From CAYSJU01 sp964431495 (GTDB taxonomy: Bacteria; Omnitrophota; Gorgyraeia; Tantalellales; Tantalellaceae), in NCBI GenBank assembly GCA_964431495.1, contig CAYSJU010000001.1, positions 53,073 to 117,072 of the forward strand: a DNA stretch of 64,000 bases, written 5' to 3'. Position 1 is the first letter of the stretch. Each line of letters begins with the position of its first letter. Made by a program: the position numbers and the translations under genes. Below are positions 43,268-52,007 of the stretch, in pieces. A model generated the notes under the pieces. It was given only the letters and a program-made list of their open reading frames with translations. It ran no database searches and had not been told where the DNA came from.

Positions 43268-45732
43268 ACAAAATGGAACAGTACAGACCCGGTGAAATAG
43301 AGAAAAAGTGGCAGGAAAAATGGCGAAAAGAAGGTTTTTTTGAAGTTGACGTCAAGGATTACGCCGATAAGTACTATTGCCTGATGATGTTCCCTTACCC
43401 TTCGGCGGCGCTGCATGTGGGGCATGGCCGTAATTATATCATCGGTGACGTTGTGGCCAGATATAAGATGATGAAGGGGTTCAATGTACTCACGCCCATG
43501 GGGTGGGATGCTTTTGGCCTTCCCGCCGAGAACGCCGCTATCAAGAGCAGCATGCACCCAAGGCAGTCCACAATGAACAATATAGCCATGATGAAGCGCC
43601 AGCTTGATTCGTGGGGAGTTGATTATGACTGGAGCCGCGAGGTGAATTCATGCATGCCGGAATATTACAAGTGGACCCAGTGGATATTCCTTAAACTGTA
43701 CGAAAGAGGTCTCGCGTACAGGAAAAAGGCCTTTGTCAACTGGTGCCCGTCCTGCAACACGGTTCTTGCCAATGAACAGGTCATTGCCGGCGAGTGTGAG
43801 AGGTGTGACAGTAAAGTGGAGCAGAAAGACCTGGAACAGTGGTTTTTCAGGATTACGGATTACGCGCAGAGGCTTTTGGACGACCTGGAAAAGCTGAATG
43901 AATGGCCGGAGAAGGTCAGGATAATGCAGCGCAACTGGATCGGCCGCTCAGAAGGCGTGAACATTGATTTCCCGATCGTGCATTCCAGCGAGAAGTTGAC
44001 CTGTTTTACCACGCGCGTTGACACGATTTACGGCTGCACCTATATGGTGCTTGCCGCTGAACATCCCATGATAGAGAAATTGATCGCGGGCAGCCCTGAA
44101 AAAGACAAGATAATGAAGTTCGTCACGGATGTCCGCAACGCATCCAAGATCGAAAGGGGCCAGTCAGAAGGTGAGAAGAAAGGGATATTCACGGGACGTT
44201 ATGTGATTAACCAGATAAATGGCAGGAAGATACCTCTTTGGATAGCCGATTACGTGCTAATGGAATACGGCACCGGAGCGGTAATGGCCGTTCCCGCGCA
44301 TGACCAGCGCGACTTTGAGTTCGCTAAAAAATACGGTTTACCCATTGAAGTGGTAATAGACGATCCTTCAAATTCCCTTGCGGCCGATAAGATGACCGCA
44401 GCGTTCGAAGAAGAAGGCGTACTTGTCGGATCAGCCCGGTTCGACGGCATTCCAAGTGAAGAAGGCAAAGAAAGAATAGCCGATCACATGGAAGAAAAGA
44501 ATATAGGCAAGAGAGCCGTTCATTTCAGGCTCAGGGACTGGCTTATATCAAGGCAGAGATACTGGGGGGCTCCCATTCCCGTTGTCTATTGTGATAAATG
44601 CGGGATCGTGCCCGTCCCGGAAAGCCGGCTGCCGGTGATCCTGCCGGAAGGGGTGGAGTTCCGCCCGAAAGGGGAATCCCCGCTCAAGAACGCGGCTGGT
44701 TTCGTGAAAACAGTCTGTCCCTCCTGCGGCGGCCCGGCAAGGCGCGAGATAGACACCATGGACACTTTTGTAGATTCCAGCTGGTATTACCTGAGGTATA
44801 TATCACCGCATCTAAAGGATAAGCCTTTTGACACGGATGATCTTAACAGATGGCTGCCGGTTGACCAGTATATCGGCGGGGTTGAGCACGCCATACTGCA
44901 TCTTTTGTATTCCAGGTTCATCACTAAAGTCCTGAGCGATATGGGACAGATAGGGTTTGATGAACCGTTCAAGCGGCTTTTTACCCAGGGGATGATAATA
45001 AAGGACGGCGCAAAGATGTCCAAATCAAAAGGGAACGTGGTAAGCCCCGACGCCCTTATAAAAAAGTACGGAGCGGATACCGTCCGCCTGTATACTCTGT
45101 TCATAGGCCCTCCCGGCAAGGATGCGGAATGGTCGGATCAGGGAGTGGAGGGGGCATCCCGATTTTTGAAAAGGGTATGGAACCTGATGGACATCCTGTC
45201 CGGTGCGCCTGATGACGGCGGAGATGAGGACGCCAGGAAAGACCTTCTCAGAAAAATGCACCAGACAATAAAAAAGGTCACCGAGGACATCGATGAAGAG
45301 TTCCATTTCAATACAGCCATAAGCGCTGTCATGGAGCTTGTGAACCAGGTATACGCGGGAATAGACAAAAAGGGTGACAGCTGCTTTGATAAAAAGTCCC
45401 TTAAGGAAGTTGTGAGTATCACGGCCCTTCTTCTTGCCCCGTTCGTGCCTCATATCACCGAAGAGATATGGGAAAGACTGGGGGAAGGCAAAAGTATATT
45501 TGAATCCAGATGGCCTGAATACAGGGAGGACATATTGTTGACCGAAAAGGTCACCGTCCCTGTCCAGATAAAAGGAAAACTCCGGAGCAAAGTGGAAATA
45601 CCCTGCGGCCTGAGTGATGATGAGGTGAAGAAGACAGTCCTTCAGGACGAGAAGATCAAGGCATGGGTCGAGGACAAAGAGATAAAAAAGTGGATAATAG
45701 TTCCGGACAAGCTCGTCAATATAGTTGTCTGA
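43264..45732 (+). CDS. leuS: Leucyl-tRNA synthetase
   Basis: 822 residues, typical. The HIGH box appears as ALHVGHGRN in the nucleotide-binding fold, KMSKS as GAKMSKSKGNV near residue 580, and the editing CP1 domain includes TGAVMAVPAHDQRDFEFA and the conserved CFTTRVDTIYG. A zinc-like CPSCNTVLANEQV...CERCDSK pair and a later CDKCGIV...CPSCGG pair are visible. Charges tRNA-Leu. ATG overlaps the speB stop (ATGA), so translation is coupled. Confidence 0.98.
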   Translation: MNKMEQYRPGEIEKKWQEKWRKEGFFEVDVKDYADKYYCLMMFPYPSAALHVGHGRNYIIGDVVARYKMMKGFNVLTPMGWDAFGLPAENAAIKSSMHPRQSTMNNIAMMKRQLDSWGVDYDWSREVNSCMPEYYKWTQWIFLKLYERGLAYRKKAFVNWCPSCNTVLANEQVIAGECERCDSKVEQKDLEQWFFRITDYAQRLLDDLEKLNEWPEKVRIMQRNWIGRSEGVNIDFPIVHSSEKLTCFTTRVDTIYGCTYMVLAAEHPMIEKLIAGSPEKDKIMKFVTDVRNASKIERGQSEGEKKGIFTGRYVINQINGRKIPLWIADYVLMEYGTGAVMAVPAHDQRDFEFAKKYGLPIEVVIDDPSNSLAADKMTAAFEEEGVLVGSARFDGIPSEEGKERIADHMEEKNIGKRAVHFRLRDWLISRQRYWGAPIPVVYCDKCGIVPVPESRLPVILPEGVEFRPKGESPLKNAAGFVKTVCPSCGGPARREIDTMDTFVDSSWYYLRYISPHLKDKPFDTDDLNRWLPVDQYIGGVEHAILHLLYSRFITKVLSDMGQIGFDEPFKRLFTQGMIIKDGAKMSKSKGNVVSPDALIKKYGADTVRLYTLFIGPPGKDAEWSDQGVEGASRFLKRVWNLMDILSGAPDDGGDEDARKDLLRKMHQTIKKVTEDIDEEFHFNTAISAVMELVNQVYAGIDKKGDSCFDKKSLKEVVSITALLLAPFVPHITEEIWERLGEGKSIFESRWPEYREDILLTEKVTVPVQIKGKLRSKVEIPCGLSDDEVKKTVLQDEKIKAWVEDKEIKKWIIVPDKLVNIVV

Positions 45733-45794
45733 TATCATTTTAAGCATTCCGAATCGAAGGTTTGACTTGCTTGTCCATAAAGAGGTGGGGGGGA

Positions 45795-46853
45795 ATGAAA
45801 GTATTGGTAACGGGTGCTGGGGGATTGATCGGTTACGAGGCGTCAAGGTTCTTTCTGGAGAAAGACGCCGAAGTGGTCGGCATAGACAACAACATGAGGA
45901 GATATTTTTTCGGCGAAGGGGGAGACACCGCCGGCAATATAACTTTTCTCAAAAAGCTGAGCCCTGATTTCAGGAACCTGGCGATCGACATACGGGACAG
46001 GGAGGCCATATTTGGCATATATAAGGAAGAAGGGCCTTTTGACCTGGTGATACATTCTGCGGCCCAGCCTTCCCATGACTGGGCGAAAAAAGAACCTGTC
46101 ACGGATTTTGATATCAACGCGGCTGGCACACTTAACCTTTTAGAAGGGTTCAGGCTCTATTCCGATAAAGGTGTTTTTATCTTCACATCAACGAACAAGG
46201 TCTATGGTGATACCCCTAACAGGGTCGAGATGGTTGAGCTTGAAAAACGTTACGATTACAAGCCTGAACAGGTTATTGAAGGAGTGTCTGAAAAAGGCAT
46301 CAGCGAAAAGATGACCGTAGATGACAGCACGCACAGTCTGTTCGGAGCATCCAAAGCCGCTGCTGACATAATGGCCCAGGAATACGGCAGATACTTCGGC
46401 TTGAACGTCGGTATTTTCAGGGGAGGCTGCCTCACGGGTCCCCAGCATTCCGCTGTGGAACTGCACGGGTACCTCACTTATATCGTTGATTGCGCCATAA
46501 ACAATAAGCCTTATACGATCTTCGGATATAAAGGTAAACAGGTGAGGGACCAGATCCACAGCAGGGACGTGGTCACCGCGTTCCATGAGTTTTATAAAAA
46601 ACCCGGACAGGGTGCTGTTTACAATATCGGAGGCTGTAAAGGGAACGCGATCTCCATCCTGGAGACAATAGATATCTTGAAGAATGATTTCGGTCTTGAG
46701 CTGGATTACGAATACGTGGACCGGAACAGGACAGGGGACCATATGTGCTATTATTCGGATATGACAAAGTTCAAACGGGATTATTCCGGATGGGATATAC
46801 GAACAGGGGTTCATGACATAATAGAGGAGATCGTAAGATCTCGTAATCCGTGA
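45795..46853 (+). CDS. NAD-dependent sugar epimerase, CDP-paratose 2-epimerase-like
   Basis: 352 residues from ATG 45795 behind an AGGTGGGG ribosome site. An extended short-chain dehydrogenase: GAGGLIGYEASRF at the N-terminus binds NAD, IHSAAQPSHDW, and the catalytic block TSTNKVYGDTPNR. SxNKVYGDxPN is typical of CDP-paratose 2-epimerase (RfbE/Tyv), which makes CDP-tyvelose, and GIFRGGCLTGPQHS also fits that group. It would supply a surface sugar. No other sugar genes are adjacent, so the exact substrate is inference. Confidence 0.85.
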   Translation: MKVLVTGAGGLIGYEASRFFLEKDAEVVGIDNNMRRYFFGEGGDTAGNITFLKKLSPDFRNLAIDIRDREAIFGIYKEEGPFDLVIHSAAQPSHDWAKKEPVTDFDINAAGTLNLLEGFRLYSDKGVFIFTSTNKVYGDTPNRVEMVELEKRYDYKPEQVIEGVSEKGISEKMTVDDSTHSLFGASKAAADIMAQEYGRYFGLNVGIFRGGCLTGPQHSAVELHGYLTYIVDCAINNKPYTIFGYKGKQVRDQIHSRDVVTAFHEFYKKPGQGAVYNIGGCKGNAISILETIDILKNDFGLELDYEYVDRNRTGDHMCYYSDMTKFKRDYSGWDIRTGVHDIIEEIVRSRNP

Positions 46854-46856
46854 TTT

Positions 46857-46884
46857 GTATTGGTTCGATAAATCGAACCAATAC
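46857..46884. repeat. Perfect palindrome of the TTCGAT-AA-ATCGAA family
   Basis: 13-bp arms GTATTGGTTCGAT / ATCGAACCAATAC with a two-base AA centre, right after the epimerase stop. The centre TTCGAT-AA-ATCGAA matches the palindromes between mlaE and mlaF, but the outer arm differs and no GTAG flank is present. Confidence 0.75.
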
Positions 46885-46902
46885 ACTTAGTTGAGATATT
46901 CT

Positions 46903-48771
46903 ATGAAATTAAACAGGGAACTTGGTCTTCTTGATGTCTTCTGCATAGCTTCCGGGGCAATGATCAGTTCCGGGCTATTTATTCTGCCCGCCCTGGCATT
47001 TGCCGGGACCGGACCAGCTGTTGTCTTCGCGTATCTCCTGGCCGGGGTCCTGGCCCTGCCCGCCATGCTTACAAAGGCGGAACTGGCTACTGCCATGCCC
47101 AAAGCAGGAGGGGTCTATTTTTTTATCGAAAGAAGTATGGGTGCCCCGGTTGGCACTATCGGCGGACTGGCAAGCTGGTTTTCTTTGAGTTTTAAAAGCG
47201 CCTTCGCGCTTGTAGGAATAGGAATTTTCGCCTCGCTTATAAATCCCAATATCACGGAAATGCATGTAAAACTTATTGCCGTGGGATGCTGCCTCTTCTT
47301 CATGATCATAAATATCATCGGTGTTAAAGAATCCGGCAGGTTGCAGGTATTGATCGTGTTTTTGCTTATCGGCATACTTCTTTTTTATATCTCTCGCGGT
47401 TTTACGTCTATCCAGCCGGAGAGATACGTCCCATTTATGCCTTTTGGCTGGGCTCCGCTTTTTGCTGCCGTAGGTCTTGTTTTTGTTTCATTCGGAGGAT
47501 TAACAAAAATAGCTTGTGTCGCGGAAGAGGTGAAAGACCCGGGAAGGAATATTCCACTGGGGATGTTCCTCGCATTCAGTGTAGCGATGATCCTTTATGT
47601 CGTGGTTATTTTTGTGACAGTAGGATTGCTTGATCCCGCGGACCTTTCGAATTCTTTCACTCCGATCTCACTTGGCGCCAGCATCTTTATGGGGAACCTG
47701 GGAAGCGTGATACTGGCGGTCGCCGCGTTTCTTGCTTTTATTTCCACGGCCAATGCCGGGATCCTGACAGCCTCACGGGCTTCCATGGCAATGAGCAGGG
47801 ATGCCCTCCTGCCCAGATTCTTTCAGAGAGTGAACGCCAGATTCAAAACCCCTCATTTTTCCATAATCTTTACTGGCAGTTTTATGATCGCGGTTATCCT
47901 GTTCCTTAGCCTGGAGAATCTGGTCAAGACAGCGTCTACCCTGATGATCCTGTTGTTTTTGTTCGTGAATCTTTCCCTTATCGCCATGAGGGAAAGCAGG
48001 ATACAGAGTTATCGGCCGAAATTCCGCGCTCCGCTGTATCCCTGGCTCCAGATAGCTGGTATCATCGGATACGGGTTTCTCATTTTTGAAATGGGGAAAG
48101 TGCCCCTTACGATAACAGGGATCTTCATAATTTGCGCGTTGGTCTGGTATGCTGTTTTTGCGAGCTACAGGGTGAAACGCTTGGCCGCGCTTGTGCATGT
48201 TATTGAAAGGATCACCGCCAGGGAGTTGGTCGAACCTACTTTGCCGGATGAACTGAGGGATATTATTGTTGAGAGAGATAAGATCGTTGAAGACAGGTTT
48301 GATGAGCTTATCAAAAAATGCGAGATTTTAGACTATGTCCTCTCTCCGGACCAGGGATATACTCCCGAGGACGTGTTCAGGAGCGCTGCTAAGGTCCTGT
48401 CGGAACGAATGAATGCAGACGAAGACGGGCTCTTTGATCTTTTTATCGCCAGGGAAGAGCAATCCAGCACGGTTCTTGCCCCTGGCCTGGCCATACCCCA
48501 TGTAATTGTCGATGGGGTCGGCAAGTTCGATATTTTCATAATCCGCTGCAGGAAAGGGATCCGATTCCCATATGTGCCCAAGCCGGTGCATGCCTTCTTT
48601 TTTCTGATAGGGTCTCGCGATGAGCGTAATTTTCACCTCCGCGCACTGGCAGCCATCGCCCAGATCGTCCAGGATGAGAATTTCAGCAGGGACTGGCTGC
48701 GGGCCCGAAACGCAGAAGAGTTAAGGAATATCATTTTATTGGCGGAAAGAAGGCGGGTCGGCGAAGTTTAG
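46903..48771 (+). CDS. APC amino-acid permease fused to a PTS EIIA domain
   Basis: 622 residues from ATG 46903. Residues about 5-435 form an APC-type permease with 12 helices (LGLLDVFCIASGAMISSGLF is the first; CVAEEVKDPGRNIP is the classic loop). Residues about 450-615 are a PTS EIIA type-2 domain with the phosphohistidine in GLAIPHVIVDG. So the transporter may be gated by phosphorylation through a PTS or nitrogen-PTS chain. The substrate is unknown. It is probably a single gene, ending in a large hairpin. Confidence 0.88.
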   Translation: MKLNRELGLLDVFCIASGAMISSGLFILPALAFAGTGPAVVFAYLLAGVLALPAMLTKAELATAMPKAGGVYFFIERSMGAPVGTIGGLASWFSLSFKSAFALVGIGIFASLINPNITEMHVKLIAVGCCLFFMIINIIGVKESGRLQVLIVFLLIGILLFYISRGFTSIQPERYVPFMPFGWAPLFAAVGLVFVSFGGLTKIACVAEEVKDPGRNIPLGMFLAFSVAMILYVVVIFVTVGLLDPADLSNSFTPISLGASIFMGNLGSVILAVAAFLAFISTANAGILTASRASMAMSRDALLPRFFQRVNARFKTPHFSIIFTGSFMIAVILFLSLENLVKTASTLMILLFLFVNLSLIAMRESRIQSYRPKFRAPLYPWLQIAGIIGYGFLIFEMGKVPLTITGIFIICALVWYAVFASYRVKRLAALVHVIERITARELVEPTLPDELRDIIVERDKIVEDRFDELIKKCEILDYVLSPDQGYTPEDVFRSAAKVLSERMNADEDGLFDLFIAREEQSSTVLAPGLAIPHVIVDGVGKFDIFIIRCRKGIRFPYVPKPVHAFFFLIGSRDERNFHLRALAAIAQIVQDENFSRDWLRARNAEELRNIILLAERRRVGEV

Positions 48772-48846
48772 AAAATAGGGACAGCGACCATTTTTTAAAA
48801 AAACAGCTAAGACGTACACAAAAAAAATGGTCGCTGTCCCTATTTT
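48772..48846. terminator. Perfect 25-bp hairpin after the APC gene
   Basis: Arms 48772-48796 and 48822-48846 (AAAATAGGGACAGCGACC and onward, with its complement) enclose 25 bases. The right arm ends in CCCTATTTTTA, so it can terminate the APC transcript. GGGACAGCGACC-type arms recur in many genomes as small mobile palindromes; the hairpin at 4891 also has a GGGGACA block. Confidence 0.65.
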
Positions 48847-48849
48847 TAC

Positions 48850-48877
48850 TTGACATTTATTCTGTAAATGTTATAGT
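48850..48877 (+). promoter_or_regulatory. rex promoter with inverted-repeat operator
   Basis: TTGACA (48850-48855), 16-base spacer, TATAGT (48872-48877). An inverted repeat ACATTTA-N5-TAAATGT fills 48853-48871, so a protein bound there would block both boxes. Its length (19 bases) and AT-rich centre fit a Rex-type operator, although the usual TTGTGAA half-site is not exact. Confidence 0.65.
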
Positions 48878-48911
48878 GGTGCTGAATCGTTCTAATTTTC
48901 ACGATTAAATT

Positions 48912-49529
48912 ATGAAGAAAATTTCCGGGAAAACCATTTCCAGGGCTCTTTTATATATCAGGACGCTGGAGGCGCTGATCAAGGAAAAAAGGTTCATGGT
49001 GTCTTCGGGGGAACTCGCACGGCTCACCGGCGTGTCGGATGTCCAGATAAGAAAAGACATTTCCAAGTTCGGCAGGGTCGGCACACCAAGGATAGGATAC
49101 AAGACCGTGGACCTCAAGAACGTCCTTGAAGATTTTGTGCTGCAAAAAGACGCGATACGCCTTGCGGTTTTCGGAGTGGGTAACCTGGGAACAGCCATAA
49201 TGAAATACCCGGGCTTTAGAAGAGAAAAACTCAAGATAGTAGCGGCCTTTGATAAAGCGAAAGAGAAGATAGGCAGGAGCATCGACGGAGTCAGGATATA
49301 TCCGGTGGAGAAAGGGCCGGCGGTAATAAAGAAGCGTCGCGTTGACCTGGGTATAATCGCGGTCCCTGAGGAATGCAGCCAGGAAGTAGCGGATCTGATG
49401 GTCTTATCAGGGCTGAAGGGGATAATAAATTTTTCACCGGTAGCAATAAGCGCCCCTAAAAAGGTCGCGATAAGGGACATAGACCTTTCAATAGAGTTTC
49501 TCTCGCTTTATTGCGAGACGCGGAGGTAA
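48912..49529 (+). CDS. rex: Redox-sensing transcriptional repressor Rex
   Basis: 205 residues. Winged-helix DNA-binding domain at about 5-80 (VSSGELARLTGVSDVQIRKD is the recognition region; FGRVGTPRIGY), then a Rossmann domain with AVFGVGNLGTAIMKYPGF, and a domain-swap helix at the C-terminus. Rex leaves DNA when NADH rises relative to NAD+. It opens the hydrogenase gene cluster, so it likely controls both itself and the cluster. The ATG lacks a strong ribosome site. Confidence 0.95.
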   Translation: MKKISGKTISRALLYIRTLEALIKEKRFMVSSGELARLTGVSDVQIRKDISKFGRVGTPRIGYKTVDLKNVLEDFVLQKDAIRLAVFGVGNLGTAIMKYPGFRREKLKIVAAFDKAKEKIGRSIDGVRIYPVEKGPAVIKKRRVDLGIIAVPEECSQEVADLMVLSGLKGIINFSPVAISAPKKVAIRDIDLSIEFLSLYCETRR

Positions 49530-49575
49530 ATTTTTTATAAAAAAATGTTTTTCAGATAACGAAAGATAAGTTATA

Positions 49576-50619
49576 ATGGCAGACATGAAATTCATTTCTC
49601 TCGAAGCTCTTATGAGACTGCTTGGTGCCTTGAAGGAAGATTATCGTGTCTATGTGCCTGTCAAAAAAGAAGACCAGCGTTTTTATCAAGAGTACAGTGA
49701 ATTTACGGATGATATCGTTATCGGCGAAGTCAGGGCTTTTGAACCGCTGAAGTCCTTTTTTACGCGAGCCAGGGAACTGGTCGCTGAAGACTTCAAGGAC
49801 ACCATCCCTCATTCCGAGGAAAAACCTTTTGCCGTTGTGGGCGTAAAGGGATGTGACCTCAAGGGTTTCAAGATCCAGGATCACGTGTTCATGGATCACG
49901 ATTACCAGGACCCATTCTATATCAAATTACGAGAGGAGAATCTCATAATCTCCGCTGACTGCACCTGTGCCAGGGATACATGTTTTTGCACAGCGCTGGG
50001 AGACCTTCCCCATCCCCGGGAAAATTTTGATATAAATCTTTCCCAGGTCAAGGATGGGTTTGTAGTGGAGTCCGGATCCGAAAAAGGCCGTGAGCTCGTG
50101 AAAAAACACCCGTCTCTATTCAGGGAAGCAAAAGAAAACGAGATCGCGGAAAGGGATGCCCGGCGCCAGAAGGTTATAGAGGAAGTGAATAATAATATTA
50201 AAGAGAACGAGGTCCCCGATCACGGTCTCTACGAAGGCATGATAGAAAGGAACTTTGATTCCGACATCTGGGAGGATGAGGCAAAGACCTGCGTTGAATG
50301 CGGGGCCTGTACCATAATCTGTCCCACATGCCACTGTTTTTTACTTTACGACCAGAAAGACGAGGAACGGATGGCCCGCTTGCGTATTTGGGATTCATGT
50401 ATGATAAAGGATTATGCCAGGGTCGGGGGCGGCGCTAATCCAAGGGCAAAGCTGTGGATGAGATTAAGGAATAGATTTGAAAAGAAGTTTGACTTTTTCC
50501 CCAAAGTCGCGGAAATATATGCATGCACGGGCTGCGGACGCTGCATATCAGCGTGCCCCGCGAAGATCGATATAAGAAAGGTCCTTAAAAGACTGGTTGC
50601 AAGTGATGGAAAAAAGTAA
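49576..50619 (+). CDS. Iron-sulfur subunit like sulfhydrogenase beta (HydB/AsrA)
   Basis: 347 residues. The N-terminal region contains AVVGVKGCDLKGFKIQDHVF and a Cys group CTCARDTCFC, probably one cluster. Two classic ferredoxin motifs follow: CVECGACTIICPTCHC (about 240) and CTGCGRCISACPAK (about 318). This layout is that of HydB/AsrA, which passes electrons between a flavin subunit and a hydrogenase or sulfite reductase. It starts 46 bases after rex and overlaps the HydG-like gene by 14 bases. Confidence 0.88.
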   Translation: MADMKFISLEALMRLLGALKEDYRVYVPVKKEDQRFYQEYSEFTDDIVIGEVRAFEPLKSFFTRARELVAEDFKDTIPHSEEKPFAVVGVKGCDLKGFKIQDHVFMDHDYQDPFYIKLREENLIISADCTCARDTCFCTALGDLPHPRENFDINLSQVKDGFVVESGSEKGRELVKKHPSLFREAKENEIAERDARRQKVIEEVNNNIKENEVPDHGLYEGMIERNFDSDIWEDEAKTCVECGACTIICPTCHCFLLYDQKDEERMARLRIWDSCMIKDYARVGGGANPRAKLWMRLRNRFEKKFDFFPKVAEIYACTGCGRCISACPAKIDIRKVLKRLVASDGKK

Positions 50620-51430
50620 GAATCCATACAGGCCGATCGAGGCGGAAGTTATCGATGTTATAGAAGAGACGCCTACGATAAAGACGATAAGGATGAGCCC
50701 AAAGGAAGAGCTGACTTTTGTCAGCGGCCAGTTCATCGAAATGACGATACCAGGTGTGGGGGAAGCGCCTTTTACCCCGTCTTCAAGGCCCTCCGTAAAG
50801 GATACCATGGATGTGAGCGTTATGAAGGTGGGCAAGGTCACTGATAAGATCCATGAGCTTAAGAAAGGCGATAAGGTGGGTTTGAGGGGGCCCTTGGGCA
50901 AGGGTTATCCCATTGATGAATTTAAAGGCAAGGAGATCGTGGTCATCGGAGGAGGTTGCGGCTTTGCTCCTTTGAGGAGTCTTATGTACGAATTTTTTGA
51001 AAGAACTGGAGAATTCAAGAAGTTGTTTTTCAGGGGCGGCTGCAAGACGCCTCATGAAATGCTCTACAGGGATGAGACGGCGGAGTGGGCTAAAAGAAAG
51101 GACCTGAATTTCAGGCTCACGGTCGATGTCGGAAATGACCAGTGGAAAGGTAACGTCGGTGTCGTGACCACTATTCTGGATGACCTGGATATGGATTATG
51201 GGACCGGTATCGCCGTCGTTTGCGGCCCTCCGATAATGATGAAGTTCGCTACCATGAAGGTGCTTGATATGGGTTTCAGGGAGGAGAATATTTATCTTTC
51301 CATGGAAAAGAACATGTCCTGCGGCATAGGCAAATGCGGCCATTGCAGGCTGGGGATATATTACGCGTGCAAGGACGGCCCGGTCTTTACGTACGACAAG
51401 ATAAAAAATTTCCATGGTATATGGGACTAG
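50606..51430 (+). CDS. FAD/NAD(P)-binding subunit like sulfhydrogenase gamma (HydG/AsrB)
   Basis: 274 residues from ATG 50606. A ferredoxin-NADP reductase fold: FAD part with SGQFIEMTIPGVGEAPFTPSS (RPSV-like loop), NAD(P) part with IVVIGGGCGFAPLRSL and VVCGPPIMMKF. The C-terminal Cys group CGIGKCGHCRLG...C is a [2Fe-2S] site as in HydG/PyrK. It oxidises or reduces NAD(P)H in the cytosol and hands electrons to the HydB-like subunit. Confidence 0.9.
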   Translation: MEKSKNPYRPIEAEVIDVIEETPTIKTIRMSPKEELTFVSGQFIEMTIPGVGEAPFTPSSRPSVKDTMDVSVMKVGKVTDKIHELKKGDKVGLRGPLGKGYPIDEFKGKEIVVIGGGCGFAPLRSLMYEFFERTGEFKKLFFRGGCKTPHEMLYRDETAEWAKRKDLNFRLTVDVGNDQWKGNVGVVTTILDDLDMDYGTGIAVVCGPPIMMKFATMKVLDMGFREENIYLSMEKNMSCGIGKCGHCRLGIYYACKDGPVFTYDKIKNFHGIWD

Positions 51431-51443
51431 ATAAAAGGTTGAT

Positions 51444-52007
51444 ATGGACACGAGCGCGGAACAGATATATCAGGGCAAACTGAACATCGAGCCGGAAAAA
51501 GGCAAGGATAAGAGGCTCTTTATCGATCTTGATGTGTGCACCGCCGGCGAGTGCAAGGAATGTGTTATCAAATGCAGTTATTTTTATCACCGCCAGACGG
51601 ATAACATCGGTATCCTTTCCGTGGCTGAACTGGCGACATACGCCCTTGTCTGCCGCAGGTGTGAAGAACCTCACTGTGTGGCTGCGTGTCCGGTGGAAGC
51701 GCTCGAACAGGACAAAGACAAAAAAAACCTCTTGACGAGACACAATATGCGGTGTATCAGCTGCAGGTCATGTTCACACGCGTGTCCTTACGGCACCATT
51801 TATCCGGAAACCGTTCCTTATCTGGTCCATAACTGCGACTTTTGCCTGGACAGGAGAGAGGCAGAGGAGGAACCGCTCTGTATAACAACATGCCCTTACG
51901 GGGCTTTGAGCCTGAAAAGCGGAGATGTAGAGCTGGACGAGAACACGTTTCTTGTCGGTGACAACCTGATAGTTCATTCTACCCACTGGGACCGGGAGAA
52001 GGCATGA
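51444..52007 (+). CDS. Four-cluster ferredoxin-like electron carrier subunit
   Basis: 187 residues. Four Cys groups are visible: CTAGECKECVIKC, CRRCEEPHCVAACPVEA, CISCRSCSHACPYGT and CDFC...CITTCPYGA, i.e. four [4Fe-4S] sites as in the HycB/CooF/HydN/DmsB class. It probably links the HydB/HydG diaphorase pair to the membrane hydrogenase. The membrane subunit gene begins within its last codons (4-base overlap). Confidence 0.9.
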   Translation: MDTSAEQIYQGKLNIEPEKGKDKRLFIDLDVCTAGECKECVIKCSYFYHRQTDNIGILSVAELATYALVCRRCEEPHCVAACPVEALEQDKDKKNLLTRHNMRCISCRSCSHACPYGTIYPETVPYLVHNCDFCLDRREAEEEPLCITTCPYGALSLKSGDVELDENTFLVGDNLIVHSTHWDREKA

